Shown here piece after piece: positions 20,030 through 32,402 of a DNA stretch of 64,000 nucleotides. The stretch comes from Polyodon spathula. Its lineage: Eukaryota > Chordata > Actinopteri > Acipenseriformes > Polyodontidae. Numbering within the stretch: position 1 is the first letter of the stretch; each line of letters begins with the position of its first letter. Made by a program: the position numbers and the translations under genes. Where the stretch lies: contig NC_054548.1 of assembly GCF_017654505.1 (NCBI RefSeq), positions 21,567,447 to 21,631,446 on the forward strand, read 5' to 3'. Below the pieces are notes generated by a model. The model was not told the origin of the DNA. It saw only the letters and a program-made list of their open reading frames with translations, and searched no databases.

Positions 20030-21629
20030 CTAAAACATAAATACATTTATTTAGAGTATGTCCCATATTTATGATATGCATAAATAATTGTAACAGATCA
20101 TACACCATCAAAAGACATACAGTAAAAAAAATGTATTTTTAAAAAACTGTTGACACATAGCTACGTTGACAAAAATCTTGTTTCATTATGCAACTTGAAA
20201 ATATCTGCTTACTATAACTAGCAATTTTTTCCTACCCACATTCAGCTGAATAGCCTTAAAAAGCTTACTTGGCCAATTATGCCTAAAAGAACAATACAAG
20301 AGTAAAAAAGTAGAAAACTGAAACTATTACCACCCAAATCAATAATCCAAATGTTTTTGGCACCCAATTGCTGCACAGTAATTTGTTTCTAGCCCACTGC
20401 GTCTTACCTTAATTATCTGGCATTGATCATGCTTGACGTCATTTTCCTTTTCAATGCTTAACTATGCTTGCATATGCTTTAACCACATGATATACCGAAG
20501 CAAAAACTGAAGATAATCCTTTAAGTAGACAAATGTTTTGGCTAATGAATTCATCTAGACATTTATAAGGATGAACCCATAAGAACATAGTGAGTATGGG
20601 TAATATATTGAACTAAATATTCCTTCTATAAACTCATAGCTGTAATGAACCACCCTATTATATTAATACGGGGTTACACAGTGGGGGAAAAATGTTCAGT
20701 GCCCCTCTCCTGGTATACTGCAGACAGCATGATCTTACCTTCCCAGAATTGTAGTACATGGGCAAATATTTATCTGGTAATATCATAACTTTTCCCCATT
20801 TGCTTCTTTGATTGTGTTTTATACATGTAGAATGCTATAGATGATAAGTTGATGCTACTTTCTGGTACCTAATAACTTCAAACGATCGAGCTAAAATCAA
20901 ACAATGCGACCTACAGCACAGGTACCAGCAAGGAAATCTATAGTCTATAGCATAGTATTGTATTTCGTAAGCACAGTCTTTGCTGTCATTTTTTTTTAGA
21001 TAGGCACACAGAGACAGGAAGCCTCTTTTATCAAAGATAGGGCTTCAGGAGAGCCAGCATTTTGCTTTTTTCAAGGACTAGACGTCTATTTCTGTATTCC
21101 TTCTCTCTGCTAAAATAATGAAAGCACACCAATGCCATGAAAAGAAACAAAACCTCTGAACACTCTCTCACCAGCTCAACATACTGGCCACTGTAATCTA
21201 ACAAATTTGTCACAAAGCATTTCTTTAAAAAAATAATACCACCTCTGACAAGCATAGTAAGTAGCATATATAGTAAGCTGGTGAATGTTAAATGTTTTCA
21301 ATAAAAATAATTGGGATTTAATTGAATTTAAACAATTCTACTGATCTCCTGTAGTGCTTTGGATTGGTTTTATAAATCACTGAAAATGATTCCAGAATGA
21401 CAAAAAATGAAAACTTATTTTACCTGAAACTGTGTTGAAATCTATTTTTTGCAAACTCATTGATTCAGTTGAACACTACTTTTGATTTGTCATACTGTCC
21501 AAAAACAACCTATCAGAGCATGTTTTATTAGGAATAGGGAACAAACACTTGAAGGAAATTATTTGCTGTCCATAGAAGGCACCATATAAATAGGCCTACT
21601 GTTGTGGCTTGTATACTTGGACAAGGTGT

Positions 21630-21677
<48 letters not shown>

Positions 21678-22773
21678 AGTAATGTAAATCCATTAGGTTT
21701 CTTACTTGTTTGCTGGAAGACATTGTTGTAGGAATGGCTGACTTACAGCAGCTTCTGTGGGACAATACAAATACATCCTGTAAACAGTGTGTAGACGCTA
21801 TCATGCAACAGACTTAAAAAACTGAGGAACAGAACCAGGATTCAAATCAGAGTCAAATTGCCATAAATGAACACCATGAATGTCATTAGCACTGTTTTTC
21901 TAAGAGGAGAAAAACAACAATCAATGAAACACACATCTGAGGAATACATTCAAGAGCTCTTACACTTCAATCGTTTATTTCAGAAAAAGAGAAGGAAATG
22001 TGATACCTTTTATTGGACTAACTAAATAATAATTAACCACAAGCTTTTGAGGCCCCAAGGTCTCTTCTTCAGGTGAAAGAGAGATTGATGTTTACATTCA
22101 AAGGTAGCATCAGAACTTCAACAAAAAGAAACCATTTTGAATCACTACAATTCTAATGTAAGGAAAAAAAGATGTTTAATAAACAATGAGAATGAATATA
22201 AATACAAATACATATGCACCCAATTTTAACTGAAGATTTCACCCTCTCCAATATTTTCTTGGAAACACTTCTCTTATCCTTACAAACAACCACCTAACCT
22301 GTCCCAGCTTATCTTCTGGAGCAGACTACCAACTGATCTAAACAATGCAAACAACTGAACTAAACCAACGCAATACAAGTTTGGCAGGAGCTTCAGTGAC
22401 CAAGACAGCTCAACTTGCTGATGTTTCACGAGCAACGGTGTCTAAGGGGATGTTGGCATGGAACTCAGAGGGAAAGACATCAGCAAAGGGCAACAGTGGG
22501 CGGAAGCGCATACTCCAGGATTGTGATATCCGTGCATTAATTCGAAGTGCAAGGCAAAACAGGCGAGCAACTGCAGAGCAAATTAATGCAAATTTCAACC
22601 TGGAGCACAAGCAGCCAGTTTCATCAAAAATAGTTCACTGAGAACTCCATGCTGCAGAATTCGAGGCTGGTGGACTCTATGCCACGGTGTATACAGGCCA
22701 TACTGTCTGTACGTGGTGGCCCAATGTCCTATTAAATGACTTTACATTGGTGTTTCCATTTGTTTTTCCACAC

Positions 22774-22858
<85 letters not shown>

Positions 22859-25800
22859 CAGGAAGGGGGTTAATATCCTTCCTGCATAAAACATGTATGT
22901 AATTGCTTTTGATTGTTTTTAGTAATTATCCTCTGCACCTGGCTATCATTGCAAATTAAAGAAAGCTGCCAGTCTGTGCTGGGCTGCTGTGTGGCTAGCA
23001 CGCTTGATAGTGTGCTCAAGCGTATGAAAATAAGATATTGTGTGAAGCCTTTTTTGTGGAATGTGTTTTTGTGTTAAGCCTGTGTTTATTTTGTTTTATG
23101 TTACAGGTAAACAGCTTAGCTGTCCTGTTTGATAGTTAGGTTTCTGTGTTGTGTTTAGTTAGTGCTCATTAGAGCTAGGTGTGTATTTTGTTTTTGTTAT
23201 TAAAAAACATTTGTAAGCGCTTTAAAACTTCAAGTCTGTGTGTCTGGGTCTGCATTGAAAGGGGCAAATTATCTAATTATGATCTTTTGGTTTTATATTT
23301 TTAACATGTAATTTTTTTCTCCATGAAAACTTTTTTCCCCCCATTAACAGTGTGGAGAATGGTGTGTAGATATACAAGTTCATTGTTTATTTTACTGCTT
23401 TTTTCCTTACATTAGAATTGTAATGATTCGAAATGTGTTCTTTTTGTTCAAGTTCTGATGCCACCTTTGAATGTAGACATCAATCTCTCTTTCACCTGAA
23501 GAGACCTTGAGGTCCCGAAAGCTTGCGATTATTTATTTAGTAAGTCCAATAAAAAGTATCACATCTCCTTCTCTTTGTCTGTCATCTCTGGACAAATACG
23601 GCTACCATGTCATCAATCATATTTCAGAAAGAAATTGCACTTTTGATAAAAAGCCTGCGTGAAGAAAACTGAGAAAAACACATGCTTACCTGAGTACAGC
23701 TAAAAGTATTCTCTTGAAAACGAAAGAAGTAATAAGTATAATTATTAGAAAAACCAATACTGGAAAAAGAATGGTAACCCATTCTAAACCTACAAGAAAA
23801 AGATAAATAAACTCAATCACTTTAGTTAACAGTGTTATAGGCAAATGTTACACATGTGTTTATTTTTGTCACTGTATTGCAGTCTTTCCATTTACTTAGG
23901 TAACATGCACCCTTAGCGTAGTTGACATTTCCCTTTACCAGGTTAATACGTACTTTCCCTGAACCTGGTTAGCAATTCCCATTATGAATAGATAGATAAA
24001 TATACCTTTAAGAAACCTACTTCAATGCTAAAGGAAAAATTAACTTCCTAAGAAGCTTTGCAAGCAAGGCTGATATTTTGCATTTGAACTTAATTTAAGT
24101 AAGTTTAAATTATAGCAAAAAATATGGGCCCTATTCACAAAGCATGTCTATATTTGTATACGTGTGCTATAAATTTTAGACGTGGCTAACCAAAATACAA
24201 TAGAATTTGTTAGACAAGGGTAGGGCTTGTTTAAGTCTTGTTTTAAGCTCTTTCAGTAACATATATGCAAATATACCGTCTTTCTTATTTTGTTTTACTT
24301 TCCTTACAGTAACACAGCAGGGAGTGGATTAATATCAAGAATCAAGTCAATCTGGAGTAAATGTGCCTCCATTTGCCAGACTTTGATAAATGTACTATAT
24401 TTATTTAGTAGCTTTTCTTTAGGGTGTCTGATTTTCAGGTAAATTGTTTTTTTTTTCCAAATTTGGGTGAATGCTTTTTAAAAAGTTGTAATCTGTATAT
24501 TTCCACACATTGGGGTATGCAAACCTTTGACAATCTCTCTCTCACACTATATTGAGGCATTTCTCTGTTCCAATCAAGTTTTATTTTGTAGTGGATTTGC
24601 AGGTATAATTGCACACAAAACATATGGGAAAACTAAACAACTTGACTCCACGTTGTTTTACAAAGAGAAACGGTCGACTTGCATCTAAATGCTCTTGGCT
24701 TAAACACACACTAATAAAACAAAACTGGGAAGAAAAGTGTGCAAAAAAAGCAGAAACCTTAAAGCTATATGGCTGTAATTTTGCTTAATCAAACTGAACG
24801 TTACCCTTTACACCACTGGCTAATTAGCCAGTGTGCAGCTGCAATTGATTAGATTTGAATGCACTTGTATAGACAAGAACATAGCTAAACACTGGTTATC
24901 TTACATTTAAAACGCATTTAGCTAAGAGTGCATAAATCATTTTTTAAATACTGGTTTGAACTTTCGATGCAAGCCATTTTAGCCAGATTAACTGAATTCT
25001 AATTTACACGAGTGTAACTCTTAACCACGTCTGAAGTTAAACACCATGCCTTTTATGAATACACACCTATATATTGAACTACTCGAGTGGTACACTATTT
25101 AAAGCACACAGCTATATTTTGGGTAAGTTTGCATGAGACAAAATCCCTTTGCTCAGGGGATTTTCTAATGCTACCTGCTTGATTCATAATGTTTAACAGA
25201 TACTGTACTCAGCTAAAATAAGTTATTCTGGAACATGGTATGATTGTACATAAAGGACTTGCTTCAATAAATACTATATAAGAATATTTTTTATATTTTA
25301 TAAACTGACATGTTGGTCTACATTTATTATTATTATTTTTTACTTTGGTGTTTCTAATCAATTTAAACAGAACTTGCAGAGGCAAGACAAAGCACCAGCA
25401 CTGGGGGACTCTGGTGGGTCAATATATTTTTAACGGGTGTTTTATCACTTACCTGATTTTGCATGATGCTCAGTTCCATTATTGGTAATGGATACATTAA
25501 ACTGCACTTTGTCCATTCCTCCTTTGTAAGTCGACTCACATGTATAATTCCCTTCATCAACATTATTAAAACGTGATACATGAAGAAATGATCTGTTTTC
25601 ACTTGTTTTCTTCATTGTTATTCTGTCTTCACAAGTGCTGTTTGCACCAGTCTGATCAAATCTAAAAGCAATCTGACAATCGGCACCATTTGTGTTCCTT
25701 ATCTTCCATGTTTCAAATATGATTTCACCCCATGTTTGATTATTGCAGTGCAGAAAAACACTCTTCCCCAACTCAACGGTTACCAGTTGAATGTCTGTAA

Positions 25801-26080
25801 AAGAAAACCAAAATCAGACTATAATTGCTATTCAGCAGCTGTATCACATGCATTTTTAGTGTGACACAGTAAAATACAAAAAAATAAAACAGTAAAGCAT
25901 TACTAGTTATTTGTAGTGTTATGTAAACTAACAAATTCTATTTAATATTGTCTTAACCTGTTAATCACCTGTTGTGTAGAATAGTGTTTTTTGTACTAAC
26001 CAGAGTACATTTCCTAATAAGCAGGTTATATTTCACTATGGTTATGCAATATAAACATGGCCAGATGCAGAGGGGTACAG

Positions 26081-26121
<41 letters not shown>

Positions 26122-26153
26122 ACCCCCCCCCCCCCCCCCCACCCCCCCCCCCC

Positions 26154-26218
<65 letters not shown>

Positions 26219-26560
26219 TTCGTTAAATTGTTTTTGCATCACCCTATAGAATTAACAAATTTATCTTCATAAAGTCGAATGAAACCTACCAAGTAACGTT
26301 ATGCTAACATATTGCAATACATACAACTTTCTAGGTTTCCATATACTGAACAGAAAACTGAAAAATTGAAAAGATATATAATTTTGTAGTTTTTTTAGCT
26401 TACATGATGTATACACACACACTGTATAAATCAAAGAATCTTTAAGATTCACTTTAAGTTGAAACAAACATGCCACACAAATGGGATGTTTTTCCTTACC
26501 TTGAGCAGAAATGGTCACCACCAAAAGTACAGTTAATATCCATATGCTGTTCACTAACAT
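19940..26560 (-). CDS. cd200r1-like: CD200R1-like receptor, single V domain with tyrosine tail (gene B), 5 exons
   Basis: Predicted inhibitory-type myeloid receptor of the CD200R1 family. Exons are 26500-26560 (leader), 25453-25794 (V), 23690-23789 (transmembrane), 21706-21754 (juxtamembrane) and 19940-20029 (tail); joined length is 213 aa. Phases are 1, 1, 2 and 0, and all joins are in frame. The leader ends VTISAQ. The V domain has FLHC, TWKI, DC, TC and DEGNYTC. The membrane helix runs from WVTILF to SFVFKR. The tail reads QPYEVYVEKMNNIY, matching the human CD200R1 tail pattern QPYxxYxEKNNPLY, in which the NPxY-like tyrosine recruits DOK adaptors. Here the proline of NPxY is N. No C2 exon is visible in the 1.7 kb between V and membrane exons, unlike A and D. 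Confidence 0.8.
20040..21700. other. Last intron of gene B
   Basis: Mostly featureless. One minus-strand frame (21267-21031) has an acceptor-like ttagattacag, a hydrophobic stretch (EVLFLFMALVCF) and basic residues, but no family resemblance and no conserved counterpart, so I do not call it an exon. Confidence 0.4.
21632..21676. repeat. Poly-A homopolymer
   Basis: About 45 A in the plus strand, 30 bp from the donor of gene B exon 4. On the transcribed strand this is a long poly-U just inside the intron. Confidence 0.95.
21706..21754 (-). CDS. Gene B exon 4: juxtamembrane cytoplasmic
   Basis: Acceptor tcccacag|A, donor CAA|GTAAGA, 49 bp, phase 2 in and 0 out. It encodes (R)SCCKSAIPTTMSSSKQ. 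The equivalent exon in gene D encodes (R)NCCKSTIPVATAPTKTQ, so the CCKS-IP block is conserved between the copies. Confidence 0.8.
22345..22740 (+). pseudogene. Tc1/mariner transposase, internally deleted
   Basis: The frame from 22345 has the Tc1 DNA-binding helix-turn-helix signature: VTKTAQLADVSRATVSKGM, EGKTSAKGNSGRKRILQD, then RRATAEQINANFN. A stop follows VSSKIVH. After ELHAAEFE the sequence jumps to the C-terminal end (TVY..YCLYVV..CPIK), so the catalytic domain is gone. Confidence 0.85.
22776..22857. repeat. (AT)n followed by (CA)n
   Basis: About 66 bp of TA repeats running into about seven CA units. Confidence 0.95.
23690..23789 (-). CDS. Gene B exon 3: transmembrane segment
   Basis: Acceptor tttcttgtag|GT, donor CTCAG|GTAAGC, 100 bp, phase 1 in and 2 out. 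It encodes LEWVTILFPVLVFLIIIL and then ITSFVFKRILLAVL. No acidic or basic residue lies in the helix, which argues against DAP12 pairing. Confidence 0.8.
24126..25068. repeat. Possible MITE-like repeat
   Basis: Begins GGGCCCTATTCACAAAGC, as at 842. A weakly complementary end (ttatgaatacacacc) lies near 25068. The interior shows no coding content. Boundaries are guesses. Confidence 0.3.
25453..25794 (-). CDS. Gene B exon 2: V-type Ig domain
   Basis: Acceptor cttttacag|AC, donor TCAG|GTAAGTG, 342 bp, phase 1-1. Cysteines in FLHC, GADC, STC and YTC give the two disulfides expected in the family. Six N-x-S/T sites (NQT, NST, NRS, NYT, NVS, NGT). It includes a short stalk (TEHHAKS). Clearly diverged from the V exons of A and D. 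Confidence 0.85.
26083..26218. repeat. 136-bp poly-C tract with sparse A
   Basis: Runs of 9 to 35 C separated by single A. It lies in intron 1 of gene B, so the coding strand carries poly-G, which could form quadruplex or R-loop structures. The proline-rich open frames here are artefacts of the tract. Assembly length may be unreliable. Confidence 0.95.
26500..26560 (-). CDS. Gene B exon 1: signal peptide
   Basis: ATG at 26560-26558 starts a hydrophobic leader (MLVNSIWILTVLLVV...) that ends at CAAG|GTAAGG in phase 1; 61 bp. An in-frame TTG lies five codons upstream, but the ATG is the natural start in a vertebrate. Confidence 0.8.
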
Positions 26561-26729
26561 TTTCACAGATAACAATTTAATATGCTGTGAATTGTGGGGT
26601 GTAGGTCTTCTCTATGTTCCTTGCAGCCACTAAAACAAGTTGTGGTTTACACCAGTGTAGACTAACTGCTTCAAATACAAACTTGTATAGCGTGCTAGGA
26701 AGAGGAAACAGAATAGTCTTCATATACAG

Positions 26730-26840
26730 TAAAAAAAACAGTGTACAAGTCGCCCCCCCTTTGAGACAACAATTTCACGAAAAAAGCCTATAGGTTACAC
26801 CAGTGTATAAGTCGCTCCACCCTTTTTAGGACCCCTAAAA
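26730..26840. repeat. Dispersed repeat fragment with internal duplication
   Basis: 'agtgtacaagtcgcccccc' and 'agtgtataagtcgctccacc' occur about 65 bp apart, both ahead of T-rich or C-rich runs. Resembles ends of a small DNA element, unclassified. Confidence 0.35.
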
Positions 26841-27425
26841 TTACCTAGAAACTAGACTTTAGCAAAGGTTTTTACAGTTTAACAAAGGGCTCTGTAGTAT
26901 TGTACACCTCCTTGTGATTTAAAGGCTTTCACTGCCAGCCTCCCGCCCACATCTAATTTTTCATTTTCAGCTTTTGTTATTAAAAAATAAATAAATAAAT
27001 AAATAATGCATTCAGCAGGCTTGAAATTAGTTTAATGTTCCCATCTTTTCATGCATCATAATATCAAACTAATGGAAAAGAGAACTCAGAGTTTACACCA
27101 AGGTTAAACCATTTGAACTGAAACAACTAAGGTGCAGGTAAAGTTGACCTACACAGTTATTTATTTCAATCATTAACAGTAACTTTTCAGTTTAAGACAA
27201 CCTTGGGATCCATGCAGAGTTTATAAAGACAGACTATTAAATTTCTGTGTCGATGCTTGTTTGTCGTGTTCATGCATATGTTATGTACTAATATCATTCA
27301 ACACACAATGTGAATCTTCCTTAGAAATAAAGCAACACTTTAAAAAAGATGTGTTCTGATACAGGATAATACAGTAAACTTTTTTTTTTTTTTAATTGCA
27401 TTGCTATCAGAGAACTAATTCTTAC

Positions 27426-27484
27426 CTTCAGGTTGTGTCATCCACAACAGCAGTGCCAATGCAGAGAGCTGTATTCACACACAT
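27426..27484 (-). pseudogene. Relic leader exon of a CD200R-like copy
   Basis: Aligns along its whole length with the gene A leader exon: it starts ATGTGTGTGAATAC, has 'ttgtggatgaca' against 'ctgtggataacg', and ends GAAG|GTAAGAA. It is 59 bp instead of 61, and the 2-bp loss brings a TGA in frame before the donor. It lies 0.9 kb upstream of the gene B leader. Confidence 0.65.
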
Positions 27485-27779
27485 TCTTTTCGACTAGAAT
27501 TACCTAGTGATCAATTTGACTGATTAATTGTTCATCATTCAAGATTTGCATGATACTTGATTATATTCTGAAGACTGTGCTACTACAAAGCCTTTCATTT
27601 CAAAGTGTGAGACGGTTATTTTAATAACCATTGAAGTAAACACAAAATGTCCACCCGAAGGAAACTGTGGTAATGTCACATGCTTTAATGCACAAAACTA
27701 CACTGACCAGATGATAATAAATCAAACACTTAACTATGTGTACAAAAGTTAACCCTCCCGTTACATTCTCTCCAGGTTC

Positions 27780-28735
27780 TTTTGGGATTCTGTGACACCA
27801 ACCCTAACCCCACAGATGAACGTCCAAGGACCACAACACAGGTAAGTAAGCTTCAATTTTTATGGCCACAATAACAATTTACACAATAAAATACAATCCC
27901 AACTAAAACTATAAATAACATCTTTCTAAAATAGCAATTCTTTCTAAAACAATTGGATTAGGTTAACACTGTCTAGAAACAAGTTCAAGTGTGCAAATAG
28001 CAGAGAGGATCCCGGTGCTTCTTGATCATAAGAGAGGTCGCAGCACAGAAAGATACAACCTTGTATTCCTTGTGTCTCAGCTTGTAGTATCACTCCAGGC
28101 CAAAAATGGCCCTTGTCCTCTTCGCTATAAATTATCCCCACATAGACAGGCCCCCTCTTTACCCGGGGCCGGCTTCTCCCCGTCCTGAATGCTGTCCCAC
28201 TGGTCACCATCCAACAGGGGGTCAGCCCAAACCCCCAGGCCCAGGTACCTGCTGTGACAAGCAAAAAGAACAAAACAAAGCCACCATCAGCACAGTTGTG
28301 TTGCAATATATTGTATAGCAATTTTAAGTTTCTAACAATACTCCAGGAGGTTGTCTTATATACAGCCCACATATCTGACACACTTCATAACTCCTATATA
28401 GTAGTAAAGTCAATATATGTATTGTACTGTCAAATAAAATGGTTTCCAATCACACACTGAACAACATTATTCTAGCCCTGTGCACTTATCTGCAAGCTAG
28501 ACAGGGTTCTAGAAAAAAGTATGACTACTTGGTTGTAACTTCCCTTTATCTCTTTGTCCAACTTTTCCAATTTCTTCCTGCTGTCTGTTCCTTCCCGCCC
28601 TGCCCTGTGCTGACAACACACCTTTTACAGGCAGTTAGTAATTAAATGAGGTAATGGGTAACAGGTGATGCAAATAGGTTCCTCAGAATGTCAATCGGTT
28701 CTACCATTTGGTCACCAGTGTACTAATAATAAATA
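27780..28735. repeat. Probable dispersed element, perhaps a solo LTR
   Basis: GC content and style differ from the neighbours. It starts near TGTGACACCAACCC and ends near TTTGGTCACCA, with A-rich stretches carrying AATAAA-like motifs. No coding domain is seen; the 145-codon minus-strand frame here is not recognisable. Confidence 0.35.
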
Positions 28736-29019
28736 CAATAAAATAGTAAAACACAAAACAAAAACTGAACAAAGTCAGTAATATAAAATAAAACAACCAA
28801 ATAGGCAAAACAAAAAGTGCAAATCAATCAATCAATGAAAGTGAAAAAGTGCAGTGCTCAATTTTGGTCACTTATGACAGGAGCAGCTTTATAGTCAAGG
28901 CTAAAAACTAATAATAAGTAGGAAGAGTAGGGTAGATTAACATAACTCTCAAATTCCAATGCACTGGGACCCTTGAACCTTAGATTTGTACACCTGCAAC
29001 AGAAAGGTACAACTTTACA

Positions 29020-29340
29020 GGAATGATATTTGCAGACTGTAATAAATAAAACGTGGTGCTTACTAATCACTTCAAATATATTCCCAGTTCTTTTGGTTCT
29101 TTAACTGTTTACACTTCTTTATTTGTGGTTCCCAATTGAATCATTTGCAAACCAGCAGTTGTACTGCTTCTTAAAGGTGCGTATCTTGTGGGATTGACTT
29201 AACACACTTAATGTTCAGTTTAAAAAAAAAAAAAACAATCTGCAAATGTATCTCTTTAGAAGACCATTATTACATGAGCTAACAGGAAATCAGATTTTAA
29301 AAAGGAAATGATCTCATACTAAAACCCACCCTAAACCTAT
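29020..29340. repeat. 5' flank segment duplicated from 16330-17300
   Basis: Collinear with 16330-17300 (see there), with a large internal gap. Supports a tandem unit that includes upstream DNA. Confidence 0.65.
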
Positions 29341-29344
29341 TTTG

Positions 29345-32300
29345 TCCATATTGCCCCTCATTTGTGAGAACTGGCTGTACAGAAATTACACTGCTACCAA
29401 AATAATCCCAATACAGTTTTTTATATATATATGTATATTAGTCTCAGTAATTGGGATAGACATTTGCACAGCATTTATTGTGCTCTTGCCTCGATTGAGA
29501 TGGGATTCTAGTCTAACTATCCTCAAAATAATCCAATTTGAAAGCCAGTGAGCTTGAATTGCAATGAAGTAAAGCACCAGCTCAAAAGATGACAGTTATA
29601 GCTCTTTATGCTAGACAAAAGGTGAAACACTGAATGTAATGTGTTCCCTATATCCACTGACATTCAAAACAGCAGTTTACTGTAACCAACATTCTGAACC
29701 TCTTGAAAAATGTAAAACCAAGCAAACTTTAGTGTGGATAAAGTTTCAAAAAACATCTCCCAAAAAAAGAACCTAAAATTAGCTTAAAGTGCATCTGTCA
29801 AGGGTTTTTTTTTTTTTATTTTGTTTTTTTTTTAATCAGCTGTATTAATTAGCAAAAATAAAATGCAAAAAAAAAAAAAAGTTTTGTGATTTTTTGAGTA
29901 TTTTGTGATAAAAACGCATCCTAAGCCATGCCTAATGCAAATGCTCCATTTGTGCCTGAACGAGATCATTAGGATTACCACTAAATGCGTGTTTTGCTTT
30001 TTGCTTGCATGGATACAAAAATTAAATATGTAAATATTACATTCTAACACTCTATTTGGACGTATTGAGTGTGTTTGCTATGACAATTCAAACACAATAT
30101 TGATGTTCTATGTTCATTTAAAAGCTAAATCCGCCTCCACAGTAGGATCATAATAATGCTGGTATTTAAAGTAATCCTGCTCTCCTCTTTAAATTCTGAA
30201 AAACCTGATTGCAACATTTAAATCGTGATTAAAAGTGCGAACCGATTATCAAAACAAAATCTGTATCACAGTAATCTCGATTGCATTTTGATGTTTTGAA
30301 AAACCCAATGTCACAATATAATCCAGATCAAAAGCGGAACTCTGATTATCAAAGTTTTGAAAAACCGGCCCTGCCTATCGCCATTTAGCCTTACTCTTCT
30401 CTTGACCTCGACAGGGTCCCTGTCTCGCAGGGGGTTCCAGGCTGTATGGCTGAGACTCCTGTGGCCCAAAATAATTGCCAAAAAGTAACAACTCATCAGA
30501 CTGTCTGTCAAAATCTGCACTCTCATGATTCCTCACCATGACTGTGCAGAGCAATGCTGGCCCCTATTTCACTTCCGGTCTAATGGCATTTTTGCATGAA
30601 CAAGTGCCTCACAAAATCCATAATATCTCTTTACATTCTGAAATTCTATAATATTTGATTATAAATCAAATGTTAAAATCTTTAACGAGCTCATTGGTGT
30701 ATTTAGTTTACACATTAGACTGCCTTAATTTGGGTAATTAGGTTGCATGCTTACTGTTATGTTTCTTATATCAGTGGACTCAAAAGATTTGGCCACTGAT
30801 GAAATCATCACTGTACTGCTGTGGTCCAATAGGACAAGATCACTGTAATTTCTGTTTTTAATATTATATATTGTAACGTGGTCAAATATATAATGCAATT
30901 TATACATTACATTTGTACTACTGCTTTAGCACTAAGAATTTGATCAGCTTTTAATTTTAGACTTGCCGGTGACTGCTCACACTACATGATCTCAAAGCAT
31001 GATACCAATGCAATATTAGTCATTAACAAGCTCAAAGAGGTAGTTAAAGGAGAACTGAGTAAACATGATCATGCTGATATTGTACCACCAGGACCACAGG
31101 GTTTGCAGCAGCTGTGTAAGCCCAGTCTGAATCACTTCATAAGTAACGTGCTCCTTTTGCAGCAGTGAGAATGGCATTCATTTTTTAGATATAACAATAA
31201 AGCTGTAGACACTATTGTATATTCCCCCTGCAAATGATCTTAAAGTCAGAAAAGAATGTTACACATGGAAGGTGATGCTTTAGGAGGATCATCTGCTATT
31301 AATTGGACTAATACAATATTCTACTGCAAAAACAAGCCTTTGTCCACACACCCATCAGGTTTTGGGTGCCACATTTGCATGCTTGTTTGCTTTGCCCATA
31401 TCTGTCCCTATATATGTCAGCTCTTGTGGCGCACTAACCCTTTGCAATCATTACTAATTGACAACATATGGGTAAATTGGATGTGTAGCATCCTCTTTGT
31501 AAGTTATTGGCGAGACATACAGGTTAACAGAGGACTGTTTGTGACATAGCATATTCTAATGTCTTCTTCCAAACATAATGTTCTTGTTGTGGGTAATTTC
31601 ATTGTGAGATAAACTCTTCAGTTCATAGTTACAGAACTGGAGAAATTTGGTAAGCGCGACGCTTGACACTTGGTAAGTTCAACATTTTAAAAATCATCCC
31701 CTAATTAGACAAAATTAAAAACATTTCTAATATACTTTTAAATTAAACAAACATGAACGTATTGCAGGTAACAATTGATTTCAGGTAATACAATGCTCTA
31801 TTCCATTTTCTCAGAATATTTTTTTTTACTATGGACCACTACTGCCCTCTGGTGAAAATAAAATAAACTGCACTTAAGAGATTTCTATTTCTATTGCCCC
31901 TCAGCATGTTATGTTACTATCATTCCAAACTGTTTGAGTATTAATATTGAGAGTGGGAGGCTAGTAAAATCTATAATGTTGTACTGTATAGCCTTGTGTG
32001 GGTTTTGTATTGTATTGTTTTCTGTGTCTTGTACTATCTGCCGTCTTAGAATCCAGGTCTGGCAATGGAACGTGAAACAAACAACGTGATTGGTCGAGCA
32101 AGGTTCCAGCTGTCCATATATTGGATGGATATGCACAGTTGGATCTTGTTTACAATCACTGCACTGCCTCACAGAATTTAAAGTACAGGTAGCCATCTTG
32201 TTTACAGTTACAGATGTACAGTAACTATAGGACTGAGTCACCAATTACCAGCAAAAAAAATCCCAGAAGTATAAAGGAGACATGCCGATTTGGATGAAGA

Positions 32301-32365
32301 ACAATGTAATGAACTGGAAGATAGCAAAACAGGAAAAAAAAAAAACCCACCAAAAAACTAAAAAC

Positions 32366-32402
<37 letters not shown>

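Larger units (their letters stand above)
21983..23582. mobile_element. Element with about 185-bp inverted ends around a Tc1 fragment
   Basis: 21983-22170 and 23394-23582 are about 90 percent identical inverted copies (by eye), each with 'tgatac.ttttattggact' and a 'caagctttcggg / ggtctcttc' palindrome. Between them lie a Tc1-like transposase start (22345-22720), an AT array and an unassigned stretch. The ends resemble the terminal repeats of Penelope-like retroelements, though no Penelope reverse transcriptase is present. All within intron 3 of gene B. Confidence 0.6.

Noticed and set aside
21031..21267. Minus-strand open frame with a hydrophobic stretch and an acceptor-like site inside the last intron of gene B, considered as an alternative membrane exon
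   Set aside because: No resemblance to any receptor exon, no counterpart in gene D, and the known exons already join in frame.
25965..26272. Long proline-rich and glycine-rich frames
   Set aside because: They are translations of a poly-C/poly-G homopolymer.
27944..28381. 145-codon minus-strand frame
   Set aside because: No recognisable domain; it lies in a GC-richer block that looks like a dispersed element.
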